DNA of 64,000 nt, from positions 1-64,000 of the forward strand of contig NZ_LFLS01000019.1 in assembly GCF_001189915.1 (NCBI RefSeq). Reading direction: 5' to 3'. The position numbers and the translations under genes were made by a program. The notes under the pieces were generated by a model. That model worked only from the letters and a program-made list of their open reading frames with translations. It had not been told where the DNA came from and made no database searches. The stretch comes from Herbaspirillum autotrophicum (GTDB lineage: Bacteria; Pseudomonadota; Gammaproteobacteria; Burkholderiales; Burkholderiaceae_D). The first letter of the stretch is position 1. Each line of letters starts with the position of its first letter. Shown one piece after another: positions 46,050 through 55,539 of this stretch.

Positions 46050-47041
46050 GAGTGTCCTTCTTTGATGGAGGCGCGTTCTGCGGGTTCTGCACGCGCCGGG
46101 CGGAAGCGTTGCAACAGCGAGTGCGCCAGACCGAACAGGCCTTTGTGCATGTACAGACTGACACCGATCAGCAAGAAGCCGAGCAACATCAGCCAGCGCG
46201 GCCACAAGGTGGACAGCCAGTTGCCGACCAGTACATAAAAGGTGGCGCCGAGTACCGAGGCAAACAGATTGCCGGTACCGCCGATGACCGTCATGATCAG
46301 GATCGATTCGCTGGCGTGATATTCGATGTTGGACAAAGGTGCGATGCCGGTCATCATGGCATGCAAGCCGCCGGCCAGACCGGTGACCGCGCCGGAAATC
46401 ACAAACGCCGCCAGTTTGAAACGGGTGATGTCGTAGCCGACCGCCGAGGCGCGCGCTTCGTTGTCGCGAATCGCCAGCAAGGTGCGGCCAAATACCGAGT
46501 CAACGATGCGTTGCAGCAGCCAGAACACCACCACGAACACCAGTGCCACGAAACCATAGTATTGCCATGGCGTGGCGGTCGGGATCAGGGTATTGCCGAG
46601 CAATGACAGGTTGGGACGCGGGATGTTGAGCAAACCGTTATCGCCACCGGTGACATCTTTCAGTGTGTAGGCCAGGAAGTAAAACATTTGCGCGAATGCC
46701 AGCGTCAGCATCACGAAGTACGTGCCGCGCTGGCGGATCGAAAACGAGCCGACCAGCAATGCGGCGAGAGCGCCGACCACCATGGCAATCAGCAGCGACA
46801 CCAGCAATGGCACTTGCAAATGCAGCAGGGACAAGCCGGTGGCATAGCTGCCGACACCGAGAAAAATCCCTTGGCCGAATGACATCAGGCCGGTATAGCC
46901 GAGTAACAGATTGCAGCCCAGTGCCGCCAGCGCGAAGATCAGGACTTCGGTGGCGAGGGTACCGGAACTGACCGTCAACGGCAGGATCAGCACCACCGCG
47001 ATCACCAGCAGCGTGTAACGGAAATGAATGAAGTTTTTCAT
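46046..47041 (-). CDS. livM: Branched-chain-amino-acid-type ABC transporter permease LivM
   Basis: 331 residues, about eight to ten membrane helices. LivM features: AALGCNLLLGYTGLMSFGQGIFLGVGSY, LAIRDNEARASAVGYD and a conserved GGTGNLFASVLGA region. ATG 47041 is preferred because AAGGAG lies 6 nt upstream; an ATG at 47047 would directly abut it. It follows livH by 10 nt. Confidence 0.9.
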   Translation of the reverse strand: MKNFIHFRYTLLVIAVVLILPLTVSSGTLATEVLIFALAALGCNLLLGYTGLMSFGQGIFLGVGSYATGLSLLHLQVPLLVSLLIAMVVGALAALLVGSFSIRQRGTYFVMLTLAFAQMFYFLAYTLKDVTGGDNGLLNIPRPNLSLLGNTLIPTATPWQYYGFVALVFVVVFWLLQRIVDSVFGRTLLAIRDNEARASAVGYDITRFKLAAFVISGAVTGLAGGLHAMMTGIAPLSNIEYHASESILIMTVIGGTGNLFASVLGATFYVLVGNWLSTLWPRWLMLLGFLLIGVSLYMHKGLFGLAHSLLQRFRPARAEPAERASIKEGHS

Positions 47042-47051
47042 GTTCATCTCC

Positions 47052-47912
47052 TTAACTGGCGCGGCCGAACAGGCCATTGGGACGCAACAGCATGACCGCT
47101 GCCATCGCGATGTAAATCATCAGATGGGCACCTTCCGACCAGATCGTGCTCATCAGACTTTGCACCACGCCGACCAGAATGCCGCCGGCCAGGGCGCCGA
47201 AGAAACTGCCGAGGCCGCCGATCACCACCACGACGAACGCAATCCCGAGCGCTTCGATTCCCATGAAGGGTTCGACGCCGCGAATCGGTCCTGCCAGCGC
47301 ACCTGCGAGACCGGCCGTTACCGCGCCGAGCGCGAACACCAGGCTGAAGATGCGGTCGATATTGAGACCCAGCAGCGATACCATTTCAGTCGATTCGCTG
47401 CCGGCACGGACAATCGATCCGAGCCGCGTACCTTCCAGCACCCACCACAGCAGCAAGGCCATGACCGCAGTAAAGGCGATCACGAACAAACGGTATTTGG
47501 GATAGACGAAGTTGCCGATCATGACCACGCCTTGCAGCAGATCGGGCGGCGAAATATTGTTGCCGAGCGGGCCCCAGTAAGAAATCACGGCCTCCTGTAT
47601 CACCAGTGCCAGGCCGACCGTGAACAGAATATGGAAATGATGCGGCAGGGCGTAGATGTGCCGCAGTACGAATTTTTCTACCAGCCATGCAAACAGGCCC
47701 ACCAATAATGGTGCGATCAACAGCGTCCACCAGAAATTGACACCCATCTGTCCCAGCTCGAAGCAGAAATAGGCACCGAGCAGAAAGAATGCGCCGTGGG
47801 AAAAATTGACGAAACGCAGCAGTCCGAAGACGATGCTCAATCCCACTGCCAGCAGGAAATACAGCATGCCGATGCCGACGCCGTTGATGATTTGCAGCAA
47901 ATAGATATTCAT
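47052..47912 (-). CDS. livH: Branched-chain-amino-acid-type ABC transporter permease LivH
   Basis: 286 residues, about eight membrane helices. Starts MNIYLLQIINGVGIGMLYFLLA and carries LivH signatures VGLSIVFGLLRFVNFSHGAF and AFVVVVIGGLGSFFGALAGG. It lies 91 nt after the binding-protein gene. Confidence 0.9.
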   Translation of the reverse strand: MNIYLLQIINGVGIGMLYFLLAVGLSIVFGLLRFVNFSHGAFFLLGAYFCFELGQMGVNFWWTLLIAPLLVGLFAWLVEKFVLRHIYALPHHFHILFTVGLALVIQEAVISYWGPLGNNISPPDLLQGVVMIGNFVYPKYRLFVIAFTAVMALLLWWVLEGTRLGSIVRAGSESTEMVSLLGLNIDRIFSLVFALGAVTAGLAGALAGPIRGVEPFMGIEALGIAFVVVVIGGLGSFFGALAGGILVGVVQSLMSTIWSEGAHLMIYIAMAAVMLLRPNGLFGRAS

Positions 47913-48003
47913 GACACCTCAATACATTGAAGACTTGCGTCAACTGCCGCAGATTGCCGTTCCGGCCGGACCGGAACGGCAGCAGAGCATTGCCGGTGAT
48001 TGA

Positions 48004-49200
48004 TCAGCCCAGCTTGCACATGGTTTTGTCCAGCGGCAGGAACGATTTTCCGAACGAGACGATGTCGGCAAAGTCATTCTTGTTGCGCATCTTCGATTTC
48101 GCCTTGCCTTTGAGCAGGTAGTAATTCTTGATGACCTGATGATCACCCTTGCGAATTTCTTCCGTGCCGGTCAGACCTTCATACTTCATGCCCTCCATCG
48201 CCGCGATCACCGCTTTCGGATCGGTGCTGTTGGCTTTGATGATGGCGTCGAGAATGATCTTGGTACAGATATAAGAACCGGCCAGGCTGTAATTCGGATC
48301 GATCTTCAGGCTGGAATTGACGAATTGCACGAATTCCTTGTTGAACGGTGCGTCGATGGCGTGCCAGTATTGCGCGCCGAAATACACGCCGTCGCAAATA
48401 TCTGCACCCAGCGTTTCGAACTGTTCCAGTCCCGAGGCCCATGCCATCAGAATCGTCATGTTGTTCTTCATGCCGAAGCTGACTGCCTGACGCAACGTGT
48501 CCGAAGATTGCGAACCGAAATTGAGTAGCAACAAGACATCCGGCTTGGCCGCCATGGCGTTGGTCAGATAGCCGCTGAATTCTTTTTCGGCCAGCGAGTG
48601 ATAGCTGTTGCCGACGTGTTCGATGCCTTTTTCCTTGAAGATGGCCTTGGCCGCATTGAGCAGGCCGTCGCCGAATACGTATTGCGGCGTGATGGTGTAC
48701 CAGCGCTTGGCGTTCGGCAATTTTTCCAGCAACGGCCGTACGGTTTGTTCAATGGCGCCGAAGGTTGGCACCGACCAGCGGAAGGTGGCGCGATTGCATT
48801 CGGTACCGGTGATTTCATCGGCGCCGGCAGTGGTGATGAAAATGCTGTTGGCCTTTTCGGCTTCCTTGCCCATCGCCAGTGATTCCGATGACAGAATGCC
48901 GCCGGCAAAAAAGCGGGTGCCCTTTTCGATGGATTCCTGCACCTTGCGCACCGCTGTGGCCGGCTTGCCTTCGGTATCGATGGCGGTATAGCTGAGATTT
49001 TTTCCCAGCACCTTGCCATATTTTTGCAGAACCAGTTTCATGCCCATGTCAGCGTATTTGCCGTTCGCTGCGAACGGTCCCGACATCGGCACCGGACAGC
49101 CGAACTGAATGGCATCCGATTGCGCGAACACGTCCGAGAACGAAAGTGCACCAGGTGCAGCCAGAGCGGACAGCTTGAGAAAGTCGCGACGATTGATCAT
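48004..49200 (-). CDS. ABC transporter substrate-binding protein (LivK type) with twin-arginine signal
   Basis: 398 residues. The N-terminus MINRRDFLKLSALAAPGALS carries a Tat-type NRRDFLK motif and a weakly hydrophobic stretch ending near VFA/Q, so export may be through Tat. The body is a type-1 periplasmic-binding fold (FGCPVPMSGPFAANGKYADM, ILSSESLAMGKEAEKAN). First gene of livKHMGF-M20-M81. The start at 49200 has GGAG 8 nt upstream. The ligand is unknown; the downstream amidohydrolase suggests an amide, ureide or peptide-like compound. Confidence 0.88.
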   Translation of the reverse strand: MINRRDFLKLSALAAPGALSFSDVFAQSDAIQFGCPVPMSGPFAANGKYADMGMKLVLQKYGKVLGKNLSYTAIDTEGKPATAVRKVQESIEKGTRFFAGGILSSESLAMGKEAEKANSIFITTAGADEITGTECNRATFRWSVPTFGAIEQTVRPLLEKLPNAKRWYTITPQYVFGDGLLNAAKAIFKEKGIEHVGNSYHSLAEKEFSGYLTNAMAAKPDVLLLLNFGSQSSDTLRQAVSFGMKNNMTILMAWASGLEQFETLGADICDGVYFGAQYWHAIDAPFNKEFVQFVNSSLKIDPNYSLAGSYICTKIILDAIIKANSTDPKAVIAAMEGMKYEGLTGTEEIRKGDHQVIKNYYLLKGKAKSKMRNKNDFADIVSFGKSFLPLDKTMCKLG

Positions 49201-49700
49201 GTTCAAATCTCCAAAAAAGGATGGTTCATTCAAAATTTGCATCTGGGTTGAGTAACGCAAGTTCCATGCCCATGACGCGATTTTTTGCGCCATGAATTGT
49301 ATTGCGTTTAGACGTGACAACGCACTGCAATTTTATTTGCACCAGCGGGTGCAATTGCAGAGAAATGAATATTGATGAACGACCGCGGAATGATGTGATT
49401 GCGCGTAAATCGCTGCCCATGAACTTGTTTGGTCATGATTTCTCCTCCGGTTTAACGTCTCGATGATTTTTATATTTTTTTACTGCGCCGAGCAGATCAT
49501 GCAATGTGATTTTTCACATCATCAATGTCATGTCGGTATTGCATGCTACCGCAAATTTTTACTGCTGCATCTGTTAAATTCGTTTTGTTTTCTCCTGAAG
49601 TTTTCATGTGGAAAAAATCATTCCGTCATACTTAAAATACTGCTCCATACAACAGTGCATTTTCAACGGATGACGCACCATCAAATCAAGCCGTCGCACC
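49201..49700. other. Intergenic region upstream of the liv operon, no gene seen
   Basis: About 500 nt, AT-rich compared with its neighbours, between the livK-type start and the mmsA terminator. No convincing reading frame or RNA gene was found. The part nearest livK must hold that operon's promoter, and a dyad at 49325-49360 is described separately. Confidence 0.6.
49325..49360. promoter_or_regulatory. Nested inverted repeats upstream of the liv operon
   Basis: TTGCACC (49337-49343) faces GGTGCAA (49348-49354) across 4 nt. An outer pair, CTGCAATT (49325-49332) and AATTGCAG (49353-49360), partly overlaps it. About 125-160 nt upstream of the livK-type start; a possible operator or hairpin. Confidence 0.4.
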
Positions 49701-49738
49701 AAAAAAAGCAAACGGCATGAGGATCAGTCATGCCGTTT
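49701..49738 (-). terminator. Rho-independent terminator of mmsA
   Basis: On the minus strand an 11-bp stem (arm 49728-49738 pairing with 49710-49720, loop 7 nt) is followed by GC and then a seven-U run (A-run 49701-49707). It lies 33 nt after the mmsA stop. Confidence 0.85.
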
Positions 49739-49770
49739 TTCTTGCATCGTTGCTCAGCTGTTTGCCACGC

Positions 49771-51264
49771 TTATTTCATTTGCGGAAAAGCGAACTCGGC
49801 GCCTGCGCTGGCAGTGTTCGGCCAGCGTTGCATGACCGCTTTGGCGCGTGTGTAAAACCGCACGCCTTCAGGGCCGTAGACGTGATGGTCGCCGAACAGA
49901 CTGCGCTTCCAGCCACCGAAACTGCTGAATGCCATCGGCACCGGCAACGGCACATTGACACCTACCATACCGACTTCAATCTGACGTACGAACTCACGCG
50001 CCACACCGCCATCGCGGGTATACACGGCAACACCATTGCCGTATTCGTGGGCGTTGATCAGATCGACTGCGGTAGCGACATCGGGGGCGCGCAAAACGCA
50101 CAAGACCGGGCCGAAAATTTCTTCCTTGTAGATGGTCATTTCCGGGGTCACGTGATCGAACAAAGTGCCGCCGACGAAGAAGCCTTTTTCACGGCCGGCG
50201 ACTTTGAAACCGCGACCATCGACTACCAGCGTAGCGCCTTCTTCCACGCCTTTGCCGATCAAGCCTTCGATGCGGGCTTTGGCGGCAGCAGTCACCACCG
50301 GACCCATCTCGGCATCTTTTTCCATGCCATCGCCGATCTTCAGATTGCGTGTGCGTTCCGCCAGTGCTGCAACCAGCTTGTCGCCGGCATCGCCGACCGC
50401 GACCGCCACCGAAATCGCCATACAGCGTTCGCCGGCAGAACCGTAAGCGGCACCGATCAGCGCGTCAACTGCGAGCTGCATGTCGGCATCCGGCATCACG
50501 ACCATGTGATTCTTGGCGCCGCCCAATGCCTGCACGCGTTTGCCCTTGGCGCTGCCGCGTGCATAAATGTATTCGGCAATCGGAGTAGAGCCGACGAAGC
50601 TGATGGCCTTGACTTTCGGATGATCGATCAAGGCATCGACGGTGACCTTGTCGCCCTGGATGACATTGAACACGCCATCTGGCAAACCGGCTTGCTTGAG
50701 CAATTCTGCCATCAGCAACGATGCCGACGGATCGCGTTCGGAAGGTTTCAGGATGAAGCAGTTGCCGCATGCCAGTGCAATCGGGAACATCCACATCGGC
50801 ACCATGGCCGGGAAGTTGAACGGGGTAATGCCGGCGACCACGCCGAGTGGTTGGCGCATCGACCAGGCATCAATGCCGCGTGCGATCTGGTCGGTGTATT
50901 CACCCTTGAGCATTTGCGGAATGCCGACGGCAAACTCGACCACTTCGATACCGCGCGCTACTTCACCTTGCGCATCGGAAAAAGTCTTGCCGTGTTCGCG
51001 GGTCAGAATCGTGGCGAAATCATCCGCGTGTTGCTGCAGCAAATTCAGGAATTTGAACAGCACCCGGGCGCGGGTCAGCGGCGGGGTGTTGGACCATGCC
51101 GGGAATGCGGCCGCCGCCGCGGCGACGGCATCATTGGTATCTTCAGCAGTGCCGAGCGTGACGCGTGCCACCGGCACGCCGAGCGCCGGATTGAAGACAT
51201 CGGCGTAACGGTCGTTGTTGCTGTCAACGCGACGGCCATTGATGAAGTGGGTAATTGTTTCCAT
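49771..51264 (-). CDS. mmsA: CoA-acylating methylmalonate/malonate-semialdehyde dehydrogenase
   Basis: 497 residues. Aldehyde dehydrogenase superfamily of the MmsA/IolA type, with catalytic Cys281 in [28 protein letters not shown] and KPSERDPSA. Converts malonate semialdehyde to acetyl-CoA and CO2, or methylmalonate semialdehyde to propionyl-CoA, without needing the usual catalytic Glu. 13 nt after the omega-aminotransferase gene, which makes the matching semialdehyde from beta-alanine. Confidence 0.93.
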   Translation of the reverse strand: METITHFINGRRVDSNNDRYADVFNPALGVPVARVTLGTAEDTNDAVAAAAAAFPAWSNTPPLTRARVLFKFLNLLQQHADDFATILTREHGKTFSDAQGEVARGIEVVEFAVGIPQMLKGEYTDQIARGIDAWSMRQPLGVVAGITPFNFPAMVPMWMFPIALACGNCFILKPSERDPSASLLMAELLKQAGLPDGVFNVIQGDKVTVDALIDHPKVKAISFVGSTPIAEYIYARGSAKGKRVQALGGAKNHMVVMPDADMQLAVDALIGAAYGSAGERCMAISVAVAVGDAGDKLVAALAERTRNLKIGDGMEKDAEMGPVVTAAAKARIEGLIGKGVEEGATLVVDGRGFKVAGREKGFFVGGTLFDHVTPEMTIYKEEIFGPVLCVLRAPDVATAVDLINAHEYGNGVAVYTRDGGVAREFVRQIEVGMVGVNVPLPVPMAFSSFGGWKRSLFGDHHVYGPEGVRFYTRAKAVMQRWPNTASAGAEFAFPQMK

Positions 51265-51277
51265 GTCGCGATACGTC

Positions 51278-52600
51278 CTAGTCCAGTGTTTTCAAAATGG
51301 CGGCGAGCTTGCCGAATAAATCGTCGATGTGTTTCTTTTCGATGATCAGCGGTGGCGACAACGCAATGATGTCGCCGGTGACGCGAATCAGGACGCCGTC
51401 ATTGAAGGCACGACGGAACGCATCGTAGGCGCGGGCGCCGACTTTGCCGGGAATCGACGCCAGTTCGATGCCGACGATCATGCCGATGGTGCGAATGTCG
51501 ATCACGTGCGGCAGACCGCGCAGCGCGTGCGCAGCATCTTGCCAGTAGTCAGCCACGCTGCGGGCGTGTTCCAGAACGCCTTCCTGTTCGAACACATCGA
51601 GTGTCGCCAGGCCGGCGGCGCAGGCCAGCGGGTGGCCGGAATAGGTATAGCCGTGGAACAGTTCGATACCGTCAGGACCGTTCATGAAGGCATCATGTAC
51701 GTGCTTCTTGACGAATACCGCGCCCATTGGCACGACGCCGTTGGTCAGGCCCTTGGCGGTGGTGACGATATCCGGTTCGACATCAAAGTAATCGAATGCG
51801 AACGGTGTACCGAGGCGACCGAAGCCGGTAATCACTTCATCGAAAATCAGCAGGATGCCGTGCTTGGTGCAGAGTTCGCGCAAGCGTTTCAGGTAACCCT
51901 TGGGCGGAATCAGAACACCGGTGGAGCCGGCTACCGGTTCGACGATCACGGCGGCGATGTTGGACGCATCGTGCAACGCCACCAGACGCTCGAGTTCATC
52001 GGCCAGATGTGCACCGTATTCGGGTTCGCCACGGGTGAAAGCGTTCTTTTCCAGATTGTGGGTGTGCGGCAAATGATCGACGCCGGCCATCAAAGCGGTG
52101 CTGAAGGTTTTGCGGTTGCCGCCGATGCCGCCGACCGACATGCCGCCGAAGCCGACGCCGTGATAGCCGCGTTCACGGCCGATCATGCGGGTGCGGGTGG
52201 CATCGCCGCGCACGCGGTGATAGGCCAGCGCAATCTTGAGCGCAGTGTCGACCGCTTCGGAACCGGAGCCGGTATAGAACACGTGATCGAAACGATTGCC
52301 GGTGTATTGCTTGATGCGTTCGGCCAGTTTGAAGGCATCCGGGTGACCGAGCTGGAACGAAGGTGCGTAATCCAGAGTGGCGACCGATTTCTGCACGGCG
52401 GCAACGATTTTCGGTTGCGCATGGCCGAGCGGTACACACCACAAGCCGGCGGTGCCGTCCAGAATCGCATTGCCGGCATCGTCGCGGTAATACATGCCCT
52501 CAGCCGATACCAGCATGCGCGGACTGGCTTTGAAATTGCGGTTGGCCGTATACGGCATCCAGTAAGCGGACAGGTCGGAAGCTTTTGCAGGGCTGTTCAT
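51278..52600 (-). CDS. Class III omega-amino-acid (beta-alanine):pyruvate aminotransferase
   Basis: 440 residues from ATG 52600 ([21 protein letters not shown]). PLP-enzyme motifs: [47 protein letters not shown] and TTAKGLTNG with the Schiff-base Lys. The sequence style matches beta-alanine/omega-amino acid:pyruvate transaminases. No strong ribosome-binding site marks the start; in-frame ATGs at 52612 and 52645 are alternatives. Forms a two-gene operon with mmsA and is divergent from a MocR regulator. Confidence 0.88.
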   Translation of the reverse strand: MNSPAKASDLSAYWMPYTANRNFKASPRMLVSAEGMYYRDDAGNAILDGTAGLWCVPLGHAQPKIVAAVQKSVATLDYAPSFQLGHPDAFKLAERIKQYTGNRFDHVFYTGSGSEAVDTALKIALAYHRVRGDATRTRMIGRERGYHGVGFGGMSVGGIGGNRKTFSTALMAGVDHLPHTHNLEKNAFTRGEPEYGAHLADELERLVALHDASNIAAVIVEPVAGSTGVLIPPKGYLKRLRELCTKHGILLIFDEVITGFGRLGTPFAFDYFDVEPDIVTTAKGLTNGVVPMGAVFVKKHVHDAFMNGPDGIELFHGYTYSGHPLACAAGLATLDVFEQEGVLEHARSVADYWQDAAHALRGLPHVIDIRTIGMIVGIELASIPGKVGARAYDAFRRAFNDGVLIRVTGDIIALSPPLIIEKKHIDDLFGKLAAILKTLD

Positions 52601-52688
52601 GGGGCGCACCATCGGCGAGTTGAGAATGATCTGATTATTGCGAGACATCAGCAATATTGTCAGATACACTTTTCAATTAGATGAAAAA

Positions 52689-52718
52689 CTGTATTGCCGT
52701 TTTTAATAATCTGTATTG
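52689..52718. promoter_or_regulatory. Direct repeats in the aminotransferase/MocR divergent promoter region
   Basis: CTGTATTG occurs at 52689-52696 and again at 52711-52718, 22 nt apart start to start, which is two helical turns. MocR-type regulators such as GabR and TauR bind direct repeats, so this is a plausible operator for the adjacent regulator. Confidence 0.55.
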
Positions 52719-52744
52719 TTCACACTTCAAGGCTGGCAGCGACG

Positions 52745-54190
52745 ATGGCAAAAAATTCACGCAGCGGATTCCGTCTCGATTTGCAGAGAAACGGCCCTTC
52801 GCGGCTGGTCGAGCAAGTGGTCAATGGCCTTTCTCAGCTTATCGCTCAGGGCGAATTGCGGTCCGGCGAACGTTTGCCGTCGGTGCGCCAATTTGCCGAG
52901 GAGCACGATATCGGCGCCTCCACCGTGGTGGAAGCTTATGAACAACTGGTTGCCAGAAGTGTATTGGTAGCCCGGCGTGGCGCCGGCTTTTTCGTCGCCG
53001 CGCGCGGCACTCAGATCAGTCCGGCGCTGTCGTTCACGCCGCCCGAGCCGGTGATCGACTCGGCCTGGCTGCTATCCGAAATGTTTGCCGATGAACGGGT
53101 GCCGATCAAGGCCGGTTGCGGCTGGCTGCCGGGCAAGTGGCTGGACGATGAGGGCTTGCATCAGGCCGAGCGGCGCATCATCCGCTCGCCGGGAGCGCAG
53201 CAGGTCGGCTATGGTCATCCCTACGGTTATGCGCCCTTGCGGCAGATCATCGCGCAATTTCTCGGCAACTGGTCGCTGGAAGTGTCGCTCGACCAGATCC
53301 TGACATCGCACGGTGCGACACAGGCGCTGGACCTGATCATCCGCACCATGGTCAAGCGCGGCGACACGGTGATGGTGGATGATCCCGGTTACTGCAATCT
53401 GATCGCCATGCTGAAGATGGCCGACCTCAACGTGATCGGCATTCCGCGCACTCCGACCGGCATCGATACCGAGATGCTGGAAAATCTGGCGCGCATCCAT
53501 CGGCCCAAACTGTTTTTCACCACCAGCGTGCTGCACAATCCGACCGGCACGTCTTATACCCCGGCGTGTGCGATGCGGGTGTTGCAGGCCGCTGAGCGAC
53601 ATGGATTCTGGGTAGTGGAAGACGATATTTTCCGCGAACTGGGACAAGCCACCGATCCCATGCTGGCAGCGCTCGATGGCTTGCAGCGCGTGATTTATGT
53701 CGGCAGTTATTCCAAGACCATCGCGCCCTCGCTGCGCGTGGGATTTGTGGTGTGCCAGCGCGAACTGGCACGGCAACTGGTGCATACCAAGATGGTATTG
53801 AGCCTGACCAATTCCGAAATCAATGAACGTCTGGTGCACAGTGTATTGACCGAGGGTCATCACCGGCGCCATGTCGAAAGTCTGGCCGCCTCGCTGCTGG
53901 GGGCGCAGGCGCGGGTCAACGCCAAATTGACGGAAGCCGGACTGGTGCCGTTCACGACACCGCGCGGCGGCATGTTTTCATGGGCGCGCATGGAAAACAG
54001 TGCGCTGTCGGCACGCGATGTGGCCGACCTCGCACGGCAAAAAGGCATCTGGCTGGCGCCCGGCGACTTCTTTCATTTATCGCCGCCGGAACACCAGTGG
54101 TTTCGCTTCAATGTGGCCTACGCCGATGCCCCGGAATTGTTTGCATTTTTCCGCGAGTTACAGGCGCAGGCAGGTACTGCTTCAGCTTGA
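52745..54190 (+). CDS. MocR-family regulator (GntR HTH fused to aminotransferase-like domain)
   Basis: 481 residues. N-terminal winged helix (about 15-80; GERLPSVRQFAEEHDIGASTV) and a C-terminal fold-type I aminotransferase domain (about 110-470) with DDPGYCN, TSVLHNPTGTSY, VVEDDIF and PLP Lys324 in SYSKT. MocR proteins usually control an adjacent PLP-dependent or amine catabolic gene, here the aminotransferase/mmsA pair. ATG 52745 gives a normal N-terminus; an in-frame ATG at 52694 would lie within the repeats. The 3' end overlaps the DsbA-like gene tail to tail by 9 nt. Confidence 0.9.
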   Translation: MAKNSRSGFRLDLQRNGPSRLVEQVVNGLSQLIAQGELRSGERLPSVRQFAEEHDIGASTVVEAYEQLVARSVLVARRGAGFFVAARGTQISPALSFTPPEPVIDSAWLLSEMFADERVPIKAGCGWLPGKWLDDEGLHQAERRIIRSPGAQQVGYGHPYGYAPLRQIIAQFLGNWSLEVSLDQILTSHGATQALDLIIRTMVKRGDTVMVDDPGYCNLIAMLKMADLNVIGIPRTPTGIDTEMLENLARIHRPKLFFTTSVLHNPTGTSYTPACAMRVLQAAERHGFWVVEDDIFRELGQATDPMLAALDGLQRVIYVGSYSKTIAPSLRVGFVVCQRELARQLVHTKMVLSLTNSEINERLVHSVLTEGHHRRHVESLAASLLGAQARVNAKLTEAGLVPFTTPRGGMFSWARMENSALSARDVADLARQKGIWLAPGDFFHLSPPEHQWFRFNVAYADAPELFAFFRELQAQAGTASA

Positions 54191-54850
54191 ACTCAGTGCG
54201 GCTGGTGCCGCCGCTGCCGGAGTGTATTGGCGCAAATGGTCGCGCCATTCTTCCGGACGTCCGAGCCAGTGGCCGGTATCAAAAGCATGCATGCGGCCAT
54301 CCTGCTCCAGCACGAAGGTCGGAAAGCCATGCCCGCCGACACGCGCCAGCAATTGCCGGCTGGCGTCGATATGCGGTTGCAGTTCTTCCTGTTCGACGCG
54401 CTGGTATTCACGGGCAAAAGCTTCCCAGTCGACCCCGAGTTCCACCGCCAGCGCAGTCAGCACATCGCGGTCGGCAATCCGGCGGCCTTCGACATAATGC
54501 GCAATCTGCATCCGCGCCAGCAGATCGAGCCCGCGCCCGGTCAGCGTCTGCACTGCCAGAATGGCAGTGATCGGCGGTGCCGAGTCGAACACCGCCTTGG
54601 GATCCAGCAACAGGCCGTCGAAATAGGCTTCGCTGAAGACTTGCCCGGTCAGTGCCGCAATGCGGTGATCATGCGGCATGACATAGTTGCGCAGCGTCGG
54701 ACTGACGGTTTGCCGGTTGTTGCCGGTCATCATGCCGCCGGCGTGCGCCACCACTTCGATGACGTCACGTGCGCTCGCCACCAATGGTGCCGCGCCGTAA
54801 CACCAGCCGCACAACGGATCGTAAATGTAATGCAATACCGGGCTGCTCAT
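54182..54850 (-). CDS. DsbA-family thioredoxin-fold protein (FrnE-like), cytoplasmic
   Basis: 222 residues, no signal peptide. The CxxC pair is Cys14-Gly-Trp-Cys17 (YDPLCGWCYGAAP) followed by the DsbA helical insert and the VGGHGFPTFVLEQDG cis-Pro block near 167-181. Members act as disulfide isomerases or glutathione-dependent isomerases in the cytoplasm. Substrate unknown. It starts 28 nt after the NAD(P)-binding gene and may share its transcript. Confidence 0.87.
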   Translation of the reverse strand: MSSPVLHYIYDPLCGWCYGAAPLVASARDVIEVVAHAGGMMTGNNRQTVSPTLRNYVMPHDHRIAALTGQVFSEAYFDGLLLDPKAVFDSAPPITAILAVQTLTGRGLDLLARMQIAHYVEGRRIADRDVLTALAVELGVDWEAFAREYQRVEQEELQPHIDASRQLLARVGGHGFPTFVLEQDGRMHAFDTGHWLGRPEEWRDHLRQYTPAAAAPAALSSS

Positions 54851-54878
54851 GTGCTTCTCCTTGTCCTGATGTCCGACC

Positions 54879-55490
54879 TTAGTACCCTACGGTGAATCGT
54901 TGCCGCGCGTGTTGTGGTTGCTCGATTTCATCGAGCATGGCGATCGCGTAATCTTCCATGCTGATCCAGCTTTTGCCGCCGGCATCCGTCAACAACTGAT
55001 CCTTGCCGAGACGGAATTTTCCGGTACGTGCACCCGGTGTAAACAGTGCCGACGGTGACAGGAAGGTCCAGTCCAGCGTCGCTTCATTGCGCAGATTTTC
55101 GAGGAAGGTACGACCTGCCAGCGCTTCCGGTTTGTACTCGGCCGGGAATTGCGGAGTATCGACCAGCGCTGCGCCGGGAGCGACTTCCAGGCTGCCGGCA
55201 CCGCCGACCACCAGCAAGCGCTTGACGCCGGCCTGCTTGACCGGACCCAGCACATCTTGCGCGCCGATGGTGGCGAAGCGGCCGCTGCTGATCACGACGT
55301 CATGTCCCTTGAGTGCGGCGGTCAGTGCCGCGCTGTCGTGCACGTCGACGCTGACGGCGGTGACGCCGGCGCGTTTGGCAATGGTGTCCGTGTTGCGGGC
55401 GATGGCGGTAACGCTGTGATGACGACGCAGGGCTTCTTCCAGAAGACGGCTGCCGACATTGCCGCTGGCACCGATGATGGCGATGTTCAT
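54879..55490 (-). CDS. Atypical SDR NAD(P)-binding oxidoreductase (NmrA-like)
   Basis: 203 residues. Rossmann start MNIAIIGASGNVGSRLLEEAL (dinucleotide-binding GASGNVG), then DVVISSGRF, LLVVGGAGSLEV and LDWTFLSPSALFTPG, typical of the short atypical SDR_a5 group with no catalytic YxxxK. Possible roles are a reductase or a redox sensor. ATG 55490 begins at the conserved strand; the reading frame extends 10 codons further upstream without support. It lies 49 nt downstream of the MBL-fold gene. Confidence 0.87.
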   Translation of the reverse strand: MNIAIIGASGNVGSRLLEEALRRHHSVTAIARNTDTIAKRAGVTAVSVDVHDSAALTAALKGHDVVISSGRFATIGAQDVLGPVKQAGVKRLLVVGGAGSLEVAPGAALVDTPQFPAEYKPEALAGRTFLENLRNEATLDWTFLSPSALFTPGARTGKFRLGKDQLLTDAGGKSWISMEDYAIAMLDEIEQPQHARQRFTVGY

Positions 55491-55539
55491 ATAATTTCCT
55501 TTAACAAGAGGGGACTTCATTATTGCGGTCGGGAATGCC

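Noticed and set aside
49226..49420. Small minus-strand frame of 64 codons upstream of the livK-type gene
   Set aside because: No ribosome-binding site, no family resemblance, and it overlaps the dyad region that looks regulatory.
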